From Symsagittifera roscoffensis (taxonomy: Eukaryota; Xenacoelomorpha; Acoela; Convolutidae): a DNA stretch of 64,000 nucleotides. A program made the translations under genes and the position numbers. Where the stretch lies: assembly GCF_963678635.1 (NCBI RefSeq), contig NW_026971671.1, forward strand, positions 1 to 64,000, read 5' to 3'. Numbering within the stretch: position 1 is the first letter of the stretch; the number at the start of each line of letters is the position of its first letter. Below the pieces are notes generated by a model. It was not told the origin of the DNA. It ran no database searches and saw only the letters and a list, made by a program, of their open reading frames with translations. Below are positions 20,685 to 30,930 of this stretch, piece by piece.

Positions 20685-21498
20685 CTAGCTGCCATAATTG
20701 CTGTAACGATTTTGCACCCTTGGTTTTTTGAGCAAGTACTCACGCGACTTCATACGCAAATCATCGGGCGTGGGCACCTGATCCAGCGATAGGGTGAAGT
20801 GTGAGGCCAACATACCTTTTACCTCATCACTTTTTACTCCATCCTTGAATTTCGAGGCGATGGCCAAGTTTCACTCCGATATCCTCTCGTCGGGATTGCT
20901 CCTCCTTCTGAGTAACTCAAGGTCATCCAAAAAATTTTCTATGGATTCGGCATCTCTTTGATGCCTCTTTTTTTAAAACTTCACCATAGTTTGATGCCCC
21001 TGTACACCAGAGCCGAAACGATTCAGCAAGATGTCGAATATCTTGCGAGCGCTGTCTCATTCATTAGTCCTTTTCGCCATTACACAACTTAGGGCGGTAC
21101 CCTCTAGGTTGCTTGTCAGTGCGCTGCATTCCCGTTTCTTAGAGAGGTTCTCTTCCTTAAAATGTAACTTCATCATTCGATGCAGCCGTCTGATTCGTCC
21201 TTGTATGACTTCGGCTTTTTGAGTGTCCTTCTTGACTTCTCTCCTCTCTCGGCTGACTTCTAAAGTTTGGCGATGAACGTTTCAAGAAATCTCTTCAAGG
21301 GCTCAAACATTGAGGTGTACATCGATGTGTCCTTCGAGACGGTAGTCAGGTCTGGCACTGATCTAACATGTGGTATAGTGGGCAACCGTTTCCCCGAATT
21401 GGCATCCGCCTCCGGTGGGACTGGGTTCGTCCAACTCGGCCTCGACGCGGCTGCCCTGGGTCTCTCTCTGTGATTAGACTCAAAATTTGTTCTTGACC
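20685..21498 (-). pseudogene. Gag capsid-like region (giant element), heavily frameshifted
   Basis: Minus-strand path with SVPDLTTVSKD.. followed by FEPLKRFLETFIAKL at about 21380-21260, a basic Lys/Ser/Arg stretch, and then (20867-20685) an open frame reading SKFKDGVKSDEVKGMLA and LRMKSREYLL, typical of the C-terminal half of a Ty3/gypsy capsid. At least four stops or shifts break it. The same defects are present in the duplicated copy. Confidence 0.55.
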
Positions 21499-22402
21499 TC
21501 AGCTGGGTCCCGACATAGCTGCGGGTTCCGTGTCCATCAGTCGCCTGGCGTGAGTCCTCTCCTGGGGAAGGACGCTTCTCCCAATTGCTACGTTTAAGAT
21601 CTCGCCTAGCTTCGGCATCATCAGATCAGATTTGACATCCAACCTTTTGTACATCGTATGAGCATAGATTTTGTCAAGATCTTTCAACAATTACTCGATC
21701 TCTGTCGTCATTCTAATGTCTTTTTCTTCTGACTCCTTGGCTGCTAGAGCCAAGCTCTCTGCTAAGCCTTGATGGGTGTGCCGATTTAATTGGGCCTCGC
21801 TGGTGACTTCACATCCGTTAGCTCATCTCGCAACTTATCTTGACCTTGCTGAGCCCTATCTTCGACTCGATCTATTCTCTTAGACATGTTCCGTCGCAGC
21901 TCTTCGAGGCCTGTCATTAAACCGGCAAACATGTTACTGAAGTCGCTAGCCGTTCCCAGCATTGGGGTAAGACCCAGAGACAATGACGTCAATTGAGGTT
22001 GCAGCCTGGTACTCGACGATCCACCACTCTTCTTTGTGCCCATCGACATCATCAGCCTATCGTATGTCGACGACGCTCCCATCGTTGTTTCGTCTGACAT
22101 TGGTCTAGTTGGCGAGTCCGACATACTTTCTTGCTCTTCTCCTGTCTCGGGCTAGGTGTGAAGTCCGTGTCCGAGTGCATGAGCCCCAGACTGTCATATG
22201 CAGAGGACAATCCACCACTTAGGAGCGACCTCATGCGTTCATCGTACATCGTCTTGAAGCTTCTTTTCGCTTTCGAACTTGGTTGCGCTTCCCTCGGGCT
22301 TATGCTTGACATCATCGCATTCTTGCCCTGTTTGACTAGAGAGGTTTGTTCCTTTCTCCACCTGTTGCTCTTCTTCTCGGACTTTGAGGTTCCCTTGAAC
22401 AA
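21499..22402 (-). pseudogene. Gag N-terminal region with coiled coil (giant element)
   Basis: Three minus frames in succession: 22402-22052, 22124-21786 and 21690-21499. They give a basic N-terminus, a Ser/Pro/Thr-rich part, and then a Met/Leu-rich helix with RRNMSKRIDRVEDRAQQGQ, which looks like a short coiled coil. A frameshift near 22120 separates the first two frames. This is the most upstream coding sequence of the element in this unit, and the stretch beyond 22402 towards 22450 is still protein-like. Confidence 0.5.
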
Positions 22403-22449
22403 TAGTTACCCTCGTATTCCGACCTCGGAACGCTCAGAGGTTCCTTGAG

Positions 22450-23646
22450 TCTCCTCGGCTTCTTGCGGCTCAAGTTCCTCGCCAGCCTCTTCCGGGTCCT
22501 CGTGATGGTTGTGGTCGGGTCTGATTAGTTTCTGCTCCCCTTCCTCGAAGGCATCATGTGGCGTCACGTAAGCCGCACCGGCCTCAGCGTCTCACCCCTC
22601 TTCACCATCTCAATTCTTGTCACTTCTCAGTTTCATTCCGCTCACTGAAAGATCATTATGACCTTCGCTTGCTGCTTCATATGCAAAAACGTCCCTGATA
22701 CTACTAATCGAGGACTGGCTACGCCGTGATTTAAACTTTCGCGTGGTATCCGTGCTCAGCCTGGGAATCTTAGTTGATACTCCTAACGGTTCTCTACTCC
22801 TAACTTGTTACTCCTAACTATCTTAGTTGTTACTCCTAACGTTCTCTACGCTGCATGTCTCGTGTTAAAAAAATTTCTTTCGACGGCAATACACAAGTTC
22901 CAAAATTAAATTCGAAAAAAACTTGCTTAAGCCTACTCACTCAACTCTTTTAATATCAAAAAAATCCTATCAATCGTTTAAAAATAAAAATAGTGACTCA
23001 GCTCAAGTAACACAGAGGGCTTGTTTATTGTAAGGATATTACTAACTCCACTCAGTTACCTGTTATAACAATATCACAAACTTTTAAAAGACATTATAAC
23101 TAACACACAAAACACAACTGATATCTAGATAAGAATACCTTATAGGTGACAGCGACCTTTTCATCCAGTATCCCTTTACCGCTACAGACGTATCAAATCA
23201 CCACCTGGATTAAAATCAATTAATATTTTATAAAAGAGCAATGGTGGTTTCAGTAACAGTAATTAAAATTTAGTCTTACCGAAAAAGACTTCCCTCGATT
23301 GGAACACTCCAAAAGAACGAAGCCCAGAACACTGTCTTCCCAAGTAAGTGTGTCTTGTCTAATCCACCTACCGAGGTCTTCTGTTAGGTGTCCTGCAATT
23401 GCCCGAGCTGTCCTACTAAGTAGCTCAAGGCAACCTCTGATCGAAAATTTCTAAAGTCTATGAAAAAGCTCTCCCACACACGGACAGCTCCAAGTGCACG
23501 AGAGCAGGGAACAATTTTTCTTCTAAGTGAGTGGGTCTTGTCATATACACTCACCGAGGTCTTCTTTTATATGCTTCCGGATTGCCCGAGCTTTCCTATT
23601 AAGTAGCTCAAGGCAACCACACAACCAAAATAACAATCAAAAGAAG
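22450..23646. other. 5' non-coding region (leader or LTR candidate) of giant element, copy 1
   Basis: No coding path. It contains four TACTCCTAAC motifs at about 22773-22841, an A/T-rich part at 22860-23290, and two related blocks of about 95 bases at 23341-23434 and 23523-23618 sharing ACCGAGGTCTTCT, TTGCCCGAGCT and AAGTAGCTCAAGGCAACC. I could not find a matching sequence at the far (left) end of the element, so I do not call it an LTR. It is repeated at 26593-27789. Confidence 0.5.
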
Positions 23647-23905
23647 TGCTCACAGGCTTGACACTGACCACTGCTCCGGTGTCTAATAGTCGCTTAACGG
23701 ATAGTTGTCTACCCTGCACGTCCAGTACATGCGCGGCCAGATCAGCTTCACAGCCTATGTGGACTGTGTCTTGTTCGAGCATGGCATTGTGTCCAATTCG
23801 TTGGACCTTAAGCTCTTGTCGACCAATATAGATCCTGCCTACCTGGTCAGCTGCAACAGTCACGTGAGTTTTAGTGTAAATATTTATTCCATCCACGTTC
23901 ATCAA
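23567..23905 (-). pseudogene. Truncated protease copy fused to leader sequence at the duplication junction
   Basis: This frame carries the same residues as the start of the protease at 19763, including the catalytic LLDTGAVVSV. After VSVKPVST it runs into the 5' leader of the neighbouring unit and ends after about 26 foreign residues. It lacks the C-terminal half of the protease domain. Confidence 0.8.
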
Positions 23906-24271
23906 AATCGAATAAGGGCCATGGACTTAGATGTGATGTCCATCTACTTTCATTAGTTTTGGAACCCCCGTTGTGAGCAGCGCTCGCACTGCCCTACAGT
24001 CCAACTGGGGAACCTTCTCTCTCATAGGAGTTCCGCGTAGTTGTCTAGGTGTACTAGCGTGATCTCACACGGCTCGCTCAAGTTCTTCACCACTTGATGG
24101 CCCGCGACCGATATGATCGATCTTATTTTCGTCCCTTCTCTTGTCATGCCGAAGTTCTTCCCCGAGATGACATTCAACTTTAGACCCTGCTTTCTGGGTT
24201 CCTGGTTGTCCTCCTTCTTTGATCTTCCCAGAATGTCGCCGCTCTGTATTCTCTAATTCTGACCTGACCCA

Positions 24272-24827
24272 CTACTCAACATCTTTGGTGACCAATTCTT
24301 GCTGAACATTATGTAATGCGGTCCATGCCGCTAGGCCATAATCCATTTTGAGCGCACCGGCTGACTCCGCCTCCAGGCTCGAGGCAATTGCATCATCAGA
24401 TAAGGTTTCCACCTTTTTGGTTGTGAAGGTGCCTGTTGTCACTTTTTTTCTTTCGTGACTCGGCTTTTTTAATCCGGCGGGCTCGACATGCCTTGACCCC
24501 GAAAGTGCCTCCTCATGGCGGGGATGCTTCGCGTCCGCTACTGCATCCCAGAATTGAGTGCAATCCAACTTTAAATGTCCCTCCAAATTGCAGAAGAAGC
24601 ATCTTGGTCCATATCTCATAATGAATCCTCTCACATACTCTTCCTGGTCCTCATCGGTCGAATCAACGTCGTCAAGAAAATAGCCTCTTGCTTTCATGTT
24701 TTGCTATTAAGTAGAACAAGCGGAAACATGGTGGTCAATCGAACCATAATTCGCACATGACCTTCTCTTATCCCTGTCGTCACGAGGGCTATACGAACTG
24801 GAGTTCGCGGCCAGTGTTTGTTCCGCT
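24272..24827 (-). pseudogene. Gag nucleocapsid copy 2, frame longer than copy 1
   Basis: A 141-codon frame (24697-24272) with the intact CX2CX4HX4C knuckle CFFCNLEGHLKLDC. It continues 55 codons past the point where copy 1 stops, because the T-run at about 24443-24449 has one more base. The C-terminal part is acidic and Ala-rich and ends WTALHNVQQELVTKDVE. The upstream damaged knuckle (CANY) is the same as in copy 1, so that mutation predates the duplication. Confidence 0.8.
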
Positions 24828-26545
24828 CTAGCTGCCATAATTGCTGTAACGATTTTGCACCCTTGGTTTTATGAGCAAGTACTCACGCGACTTCATACGC
24901 AAATCATCGGACGTGGGCACCTGATCCAGCGATAGGGTGAAGTGTGAGGCCAACATACCTTTTACCTCATCACTTTTTACTCCATCCTTGAATTTCGAGG
25001 CGATGGCCAAGTTTCACTCCGATATCCTCTCGTCGGGATTGCTCCTCCTTCTGAGTAACTCAAGGTCATCCAAAAATTTTTCTATGGATTCGGCATCTCT
25101 TTGACGCCTCTTTTTTTAAAACTTCACCATAGTTTGATGCCCCTGTACACCAGAGCCGAAACGATTCAGCAAGATGTCGAATATCTTGCGAGCGCTGTCT
25201 CATTCATTAGTCCTTTTCGCCATTACACAACTTAGGGCGGTACCCTCTAGGTTGCTTGTCAGTGCGCTGCATTCCCGTTTCTTAGAGAGGTTCTCTTCCT
25301 TAAAATGTAACTTCATCATTCGATGCAGCCGTCTGATTCGTCCTTGTATGACTTCGGCTTTTTGAGTGTCCTTCTTGACTTCTCTCCTCTCTCGGCTGAC
25401 TTCTAAAGTTTGGCGATGAACGTTTCAAGAAATCTCTTCAAGGGCTCAAACATTGAGGTGTACATCGATGTGTCCTTCGAGACGGTAGTCAGGTCTGGCA
25501 CTGATCTAACATGTGGTATAGTGGGCAACCGTTTCCCCGAATTGGCATCCGCCTCCGGTGGGACTGGGTTCGTCCAACTCGGCCTCGACGCGGCTGCCCT
25601 GGGTCTCTCTCTGTGATTAGACTCAAAATTTGTTCTTGACCTCAGCTGGGTCCCGACATAGCTGCGGGTTCCGTGTCCATCAGTCGCCTGGCGTGAGTCC
25701 TCTCCTGGGGAAGGACGCTTCTCCCAATTGCTACGTTTAAGATCTCGCCTAGCTTCGGCATCATCAGATCAGATTTGACATCCAACCCTTTGTACATCGT
25801 ATGAGCATAGATATTGTCAAGATCTTTCAACAATTACTCGATCTCTGTCGTCATTCTAATGTCTTTTTCTTCTGACTCCTTGGCTGCTAGAGCCAAGCTC
25901 TCTGCTAAGCCTTGATCGGTGTGCCGATTTAATTGGGCCTCGCTGGTGACTTCACATCCGTTAGCTCATCTCGCAACTTATCTTGACCTTGCTGAGCCCT
26001 ATCTTCGACTCGATCTATTCTCTTAGACATGTTCCGTCGCAGCTCTTCGAGGCCTGTCATTAAACCGGCAAACATGTTACTGAAGTCGCTAGCCGTTCCC
26101 AGCATTGGGGTAAGACCCAGAGACAATGACGTCAATTGAGGTTGCAGCCTGGTACTCGACGATCCACCACTCTTCTTTGTGCCCATCGACATCATCAGCC
26201 TGTCGTATGTCGACGACGCTCCCATCGTTGTTTCGTCTGACATTGGTCTAGTTGGCGAGTCCGACATACTTTCTTGCTCTTCTCCTGTCTCGGGCTAGGT
26301 GTGAAGTCCGTGTCCGAGTGCATGAGCCCCAGACTGTCATATGCAGAGGACAATCCACCACTTAGGAGCGACCTCATGCGTTCATCGTACATCGTCTTGA
26401 AGCTTCTTTTCGCTTTCGAACTTGGTTGCCCTTCCCTCGGGCTTATGCTTGACATCATCGCATTCTTGCCCTGTTTGACTAGAGAGGTTTGTTCCTTTCT
26501 TCACCTGTTGCTCTTCTTCTCGGACTTTGAGTTTCCCTTGAACAA
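24828..26545 (-). pseudogene. Gag N-terminal and capsid-like regions, copy 2
   Basis: Frames 26458-26195, 26267-25929, 25833-25642 and 25010-24828 repeat those of copy 1 at an offset of 4143, with isolated replacements such as K/N, R/G and P/S. The frameshifts and stops are shared, so the gene was inactive before duplication. Confidence 0.55.
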
Positions 26546-26592
26546 TAGTTACCCTCGTATTCCGACCTCGGAACGCTCAGAGGTTCCTTGAG

Positions 26593-27789
26593 TCTCCTCG
26601 GCTTCTTGCGGCTCAAGTTCCTCGCCAGCCTCTTCCGGGTCCTCGTGATGGTTGTGGTCGGGTCTGATTAGTTTCTGCTCCCCTTCCTCGAAGGCATCAT
26701 GTGGCGTCACGTAAGCCGCACCGGCCTCAGCGTCTCACCCCTCTTCACCATCTCAATTCTTGTCACTTCTCAGTTTCATTCCGCTCACTGAAAGATCATT
26801 ATGACCTTCGCTTGCTGCTTCATATGCAAAAACGTCCCTGATACTACTAATCGAGGACTGGCTACGCCGTGATTTAAACTTTCGCGTGGTATCCGTGCTC
26901 AGCCTGGGAATCTTAGTTGATACTCCTAACGGTTCTCTACTCCTAACTTGTTACTCCTAACTATCTTAGTTGTTACTCCTAACGTTCTCTACGCTGCATG
27001 TCTCGTGTTAAAAAAATTTCTTTCGACGGCAATACACAAGTTCCAAAATTAAATTCGAAAAAAACTTGCTTAAGCCTACTCACTCAACTCTTTTAATATC
27101 AAAAAAATCCTATCAATCGTTTAAAAATAAAAATAGTGACTCAGCTCAAGTAACACAGAGGGCTTGTTTATTGTACGGATATTACTAACTCCACTCAGTT
27201 ACCTGTTATAACAATATCACAAACTTTTACAAGACATTATAACTAACACACAAAACACAACTGATATCTAGATAAGAATACCTTATAGGTGACAGCGACC
27301 TTTTCATCCAGTATCCCTTTACCGCTACAGACGTATCAAATCACCACCTGGATTAAAATCAATTAATATTTTATAAAAGAGCAATGGTGGTTTCAGTAAC
27401 AGTAATTAAAATTTAGTCTTACCGAAAAAGACTTCCCTCGATTGGAACACTCCAAAAGAACGAAGCCCAGAACACTGTCTTCCCAAGTAAGTGTGTCTTG
27501 TCTAATCCACCTACCGAGGTCTTCTGTTAGGTGTCCTGCAATTGCCCGAGCTGTCCTACTAAGTAGCTCAAGGCAACCTCTGATCGAAAATTTCTAAAGT
27601 CTATGAAAAAGCTCTCCCACACACGGACAGCTCCAAGTGCACGAGAGCAGGGAACAATTTTTCTTCTAAGTGAGTGGGTCTTGTCATATACACTCACCGA
27701 GGTCTTCTTTTATATGCTTCCGGATTGCCCGAGCTTTCCTATTAAGTAGCTCAAGGCAACCACACAACCAAAATAACAATCAAAAGAAG
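26593..27789. other. 5' non-coding region of giant element, copy 2
   Basis: Repeat of 22450-23646, including the four TACTCCTAAC motifs (about 26916-26984) and the paired ACCGAGGTCTTCT blocks (27484-27577 and 27666-27761). A 73-codon plus frame crossing 27789 is a chance frame. Confidence 0.5.
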
Positions 27790-29076
27790 TTTTTTCGGGT
27801 ACTACTGATAAACCGGATACAGAATCCAAAGTTGATCGCAAATTTCCGTGTCAACTGGGCGCCTAAGTTCCCAATATGTACGCCCCGTTAGTAGTTGACC
27901 TTTTATTCCGACCTTAAATGGATGTTTAAGAAGTTCAAACTGCCCCGTCGGGTATCTCTAAACCTTCACTAAGGAGGGTTGATAAAGGGCTTAAGTTAGA
28001 CACTTAGCTAACTCCAGAGGGTTACCTCGGAGGGCACTTTAGTCACCTAAATAACTTCGGAGATTACCCTTAAAATCACTAAGGAGGGCCAATAAGAGGC
28101 TTAGTATGCTCCGGAGGGTTGCTTCGGAGGGTTCCTTCAAAATTTTAAATTTTTTTTAGTCTCACTTAGAGGGGTCTCCAACTAGTCTGAGAAAGTATCA
28201 AAACAAGCTAAATTCACTCCGGGGGGTTATTTTAACTTCTTCGGAGGGTTGCGTGAAAAAACTATTCACTAAGGAGGGTTGCTAAGAGGCTTAGCTGGCT
28301 CCGGAGGGTCGCTTCGGAGGGTTCCCCAGAAATCACGAAAACAGATACTTTCACCGCTCTAAAGCCTCCGATTGCAGTCTAACCTACTTAAAACTGGGTT
28401 GGCTGACTCGTACAACCTTCCCAAAAGGATAAAAAGGTGATTTTAAAAAACTTTCTGCCGCTCGGAGGGTTCCCTAAAATTTGGACCCTCCGAACTAAAA
28501 AATTCTAAAAAAATGTTCTCTTCTGAATTACCAACCTAAAAACGGTTAAATTTCAAAAAAGTGGCCAAAAGCGTCAATTTATGGTTCCAAAATTATTCCG
28601 ATCGGTTGGCTAGTCTTTGAGAAATCACCAAAAACGCGTTCCTTAAGTTGACCTTTTCCCACCACCTATATAGGTTCTCAGAAATTTTTTCCGCAATTCT
28701 TACTGGAAGTGCCTGAAAATACTTAAAACGAGCCGAGCGTAGTAGCCCCGTACGGCAGTGGAATAACGCAAAAAGCCGGATTAAAATCGGTCTGGAAACA
28801 TAAATTTGGCCAAAAACTATCAAATTTGGACCCTCTGTTTCCTTCCTTTCCTATCTTTAATTCCTTAGCTCTATCCACGGAGCTATTCGGGGGGTTACTC
28901 AACGATCTTTCTAGCAACCGAGCACTTTATACTAGCACGCTCTCAACACAAAAATTTTTATCGCTCCAACTCTAAAAACTCAAAAACTCGAGCCTCAAAA
29001 CTTATTGACAAAATTCGGAAAATTATCAAAAATTTAATCGAAAAAATTTTTGTTTTCCCCAACTTCTATTAAGTAT
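27790..29076. repeat. Non-coding stretch with CGGAGGG-type repeats
   Basis: No coding path supported. A block reading CACTAAGGAGGG followed by TAAGAGGCTTAG-like sequence and CTCCGGAGGGT.GCTTCGGAGGG occurs at about 28078-28137 and 28265-28324, with a shorter form at 27968-27995. The 8-base core CGGAGGGT recurs many times to 28470. The rest is A/T-rich with C/G-rich patches. Confidence 0.6.
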
Positions 29077-30930
29077 TTTTTCGCGTGGTTTCTTTAATTA
29101 GGGGGTTCGGACTACGTAGTAGCTCACTGTACAAATTTTTTTTATAGTTCTCAAAAGCTCGGATATCTAAGTTTTTGGGGATTAACAGTTCGGTCGAAAA
29201 TCAGTTTTTTCGACAAAATTGGGGTGTTTCTCGTGTCTAAATGGGAGATAAGTAGTATAATAAGGATAATAACCCATAAGTAGTCGTTAATCGATATTAC
29301 AATATACTCCTTTGCGCCAAAATATCCGAATTAAAACCCTTAACTCGGAAATTCGCAATCGATGGAGGGTGCAATAGGACCGATCCAACTGTGCCCACCA
29401 CACTTAAGTTTTAATGAAATAGTAGCCGAACGATACTAAAATCGTATTAGCACTACCCTACAGTTGTTGTAGACGCTGTCCCTGATGCCCTCTGATGAGT
29501 CTGGAACACGTCTGTCAGCTTGCCGCTCTACCCTCCGGTCACCGGCAATATTATCATTAACGTGCTTAAACACTCAAACTACACTCTAAGGTGGGTACCT
29601 AAGCCACCAACAAAATACTCGATCTCACAATCAGAAATGATGTAAAACAATCTGAAACAACAACAATGGGAAGGTCAGATCACATCCCGTGCGGAATTAT
29701 TATGTGAACTCATATTTTACACTTTTCTACTGTTTTTGGTCTTTTTTGTTTTCAAGTAAAATTGTTTTTGGCTTTTTCTTGGTTATATGCTATTTTCGGT
29801 CAGTTTTACGCTTTCCCTTCATTTTTTTTGTCCCGGGACCTTGAGACAATTGGGCTTATGACTTCTGACCTAACCCTCTGGCCCCCGGAATTTTTGGTCT
29901 TAACTAAGTTAAAGAGCTAAATAGTACCAGGCGGAGGGTCGGTACCTTCCGCCTAATACAATACAGGACAATAAGACATCTAACTCGGGCATATGCTTTT
30001 GAGAGGTCCACCCAGGAGCGCCATAAAAATGTCTATGTAACAGTTGCCCAAATACTACACAGTGACGGAGCGTAGAAAAAGTACCTATAGACGACTGGCC
30101 GGCGTCAATTACCTAAACTCTACACGTTTTTCACCAACTCGACCTAGCCAGTTCATTTTCTGGTCTGATTCGGGCTAAGCAAAAACTTACTTTTTTCAGG
30201 CCGTCAGTCAAACAACTTTTGATCAGCTTCCGTTTACACGCGAAGATAATCACATAGCTGTGTCTCGGATCCCCAGACTACATGACTATCATTAAAAACA
30301 CGGCTCGAATATACTATTTTACTATGTTTTTGGTGACATTTCTATAATAAATCCAGTGGAGATGGGTTGACCCTTTCCTCTTTCTAGCTACTCATATTCT
30401 AAAATAACAAATAATCTCGGTGTTAATTAAAATATTTAGGGCATCAGAGTAGCTAAAAAGTTGGTTTTCTATAGTCTTTCACCATATATGAGTCTCTGGA
30501 GGCCGAGCCTCCGCTTCCGCGCTCTTCCAGTAATAACGCCGTTATTACGCTAACTTCGTGCCACGGAAGGGTACTGCTCCTTCCTTCATCGCAACTGAAG
30601 CCTCCTTTCTGGTTAATTACTTCCGTTAAGTGTCTTATCGTGCGTGATTGTCACAATAAGACGCTTCGCTTTTTCTGTCAACTTTCTTGACCGTCTGTCT
30701 CTCACTAATTTGGTTGTTGTTGTGTTTTTTCTTCCATTTTCCGGCTAAACTTGGCCACTTTTGCATTTCTCAGAAATGTAACGTCGCAATTCGAAGTTTT
30801 CTAAAAATTTTCTTCTAGAATATTTTAGCCTCATTCAAGTCAATATATGACGACTAAGGCCTATAACGTCGTTTTCGTGCTGCCACGGAAGGTTCCGCTC
30901 TGCCAATCCGGGGGAATGGTAAACTTCATG
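29077..30930. repeat. Terminal (LTR-like) region of Ty3/gypsy-like family A, copy 1
   Basis: Non-coding block shared by three places in the window (here, partly at 34769-36528, and at 42134-43920). The left end is defined by comparison with 42134, where the same sequence (TTTTTTCGCGTGGTTTC, preceded by TG in that copy) abruptly interrupts a pol gene. It contains a compact set of hairpins at 30498-30662. Next to it on the right begins the 3' internal part of a minus-strand element. Position and sharp edge suggest the 3' LTR, but no second LTR of the same element is in view to prove it. Confidence 0.6.
30498..30662 (+). other. Hairpin cluster in the LTR-like region, copy 1
   Basis: Three stems in 165 bases: GGAGGC-CGA-GCCTCC at 30498-30512, GTAATAACG-C-CGTTATTAC at 30530-30548, and GTCTTATCGTG paired with CACAATAAGAC at 30632-30662 with one mismatch. 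All are preserved in the diverged third copy (about 43549-43713). They may be RNA structures of the leader or terminal repeat, or transcription-factor palindromes. The sequence alone does not say which. Confidence 0.6.

Larger units (their letters stand above)
19505..23646. repeat. Tandem duplication of 4143 bp, unit 1
   Basis: Repeated at 23647-27789. The left edge begins inside the protease gene at TGCTCACAGGC, and the unit ends in CAATCAAAAGAAG. AAG is shared at the junction (microhomology). By eye about twenty single-base differences plus one homopolymer indel separate the units, about 99.5 percent identity. The unit holds the 5' non-coding region, gag and the protease N-terminal half. 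Confidence 0.95.
23647..27789. repeat. Tandem duplication of 4143 bp, unit 2
   Basis: Second copy of 19505-23646. It is joined on the left to the end of unit 1 within the protease reading frame, and on the right to unrelated sequence beginning TTTTTTCGGG. Confidence 0.95.

Noticed and set aside
22450-27789. Calling the duplicated leader a pair of LTRs
   Set aside because: The two copies are part of a 4.1 kb tandem unit that includes gag and half the protease, and no match exists at the 3' end of the element.
30850-30930. Possible tRNA gene (GGAAGGTTCCGC..AATCC)
   Set aside because: The B-box is not matched and no cloverleaf can be drawn. It is inside a repeated LTR-like region.
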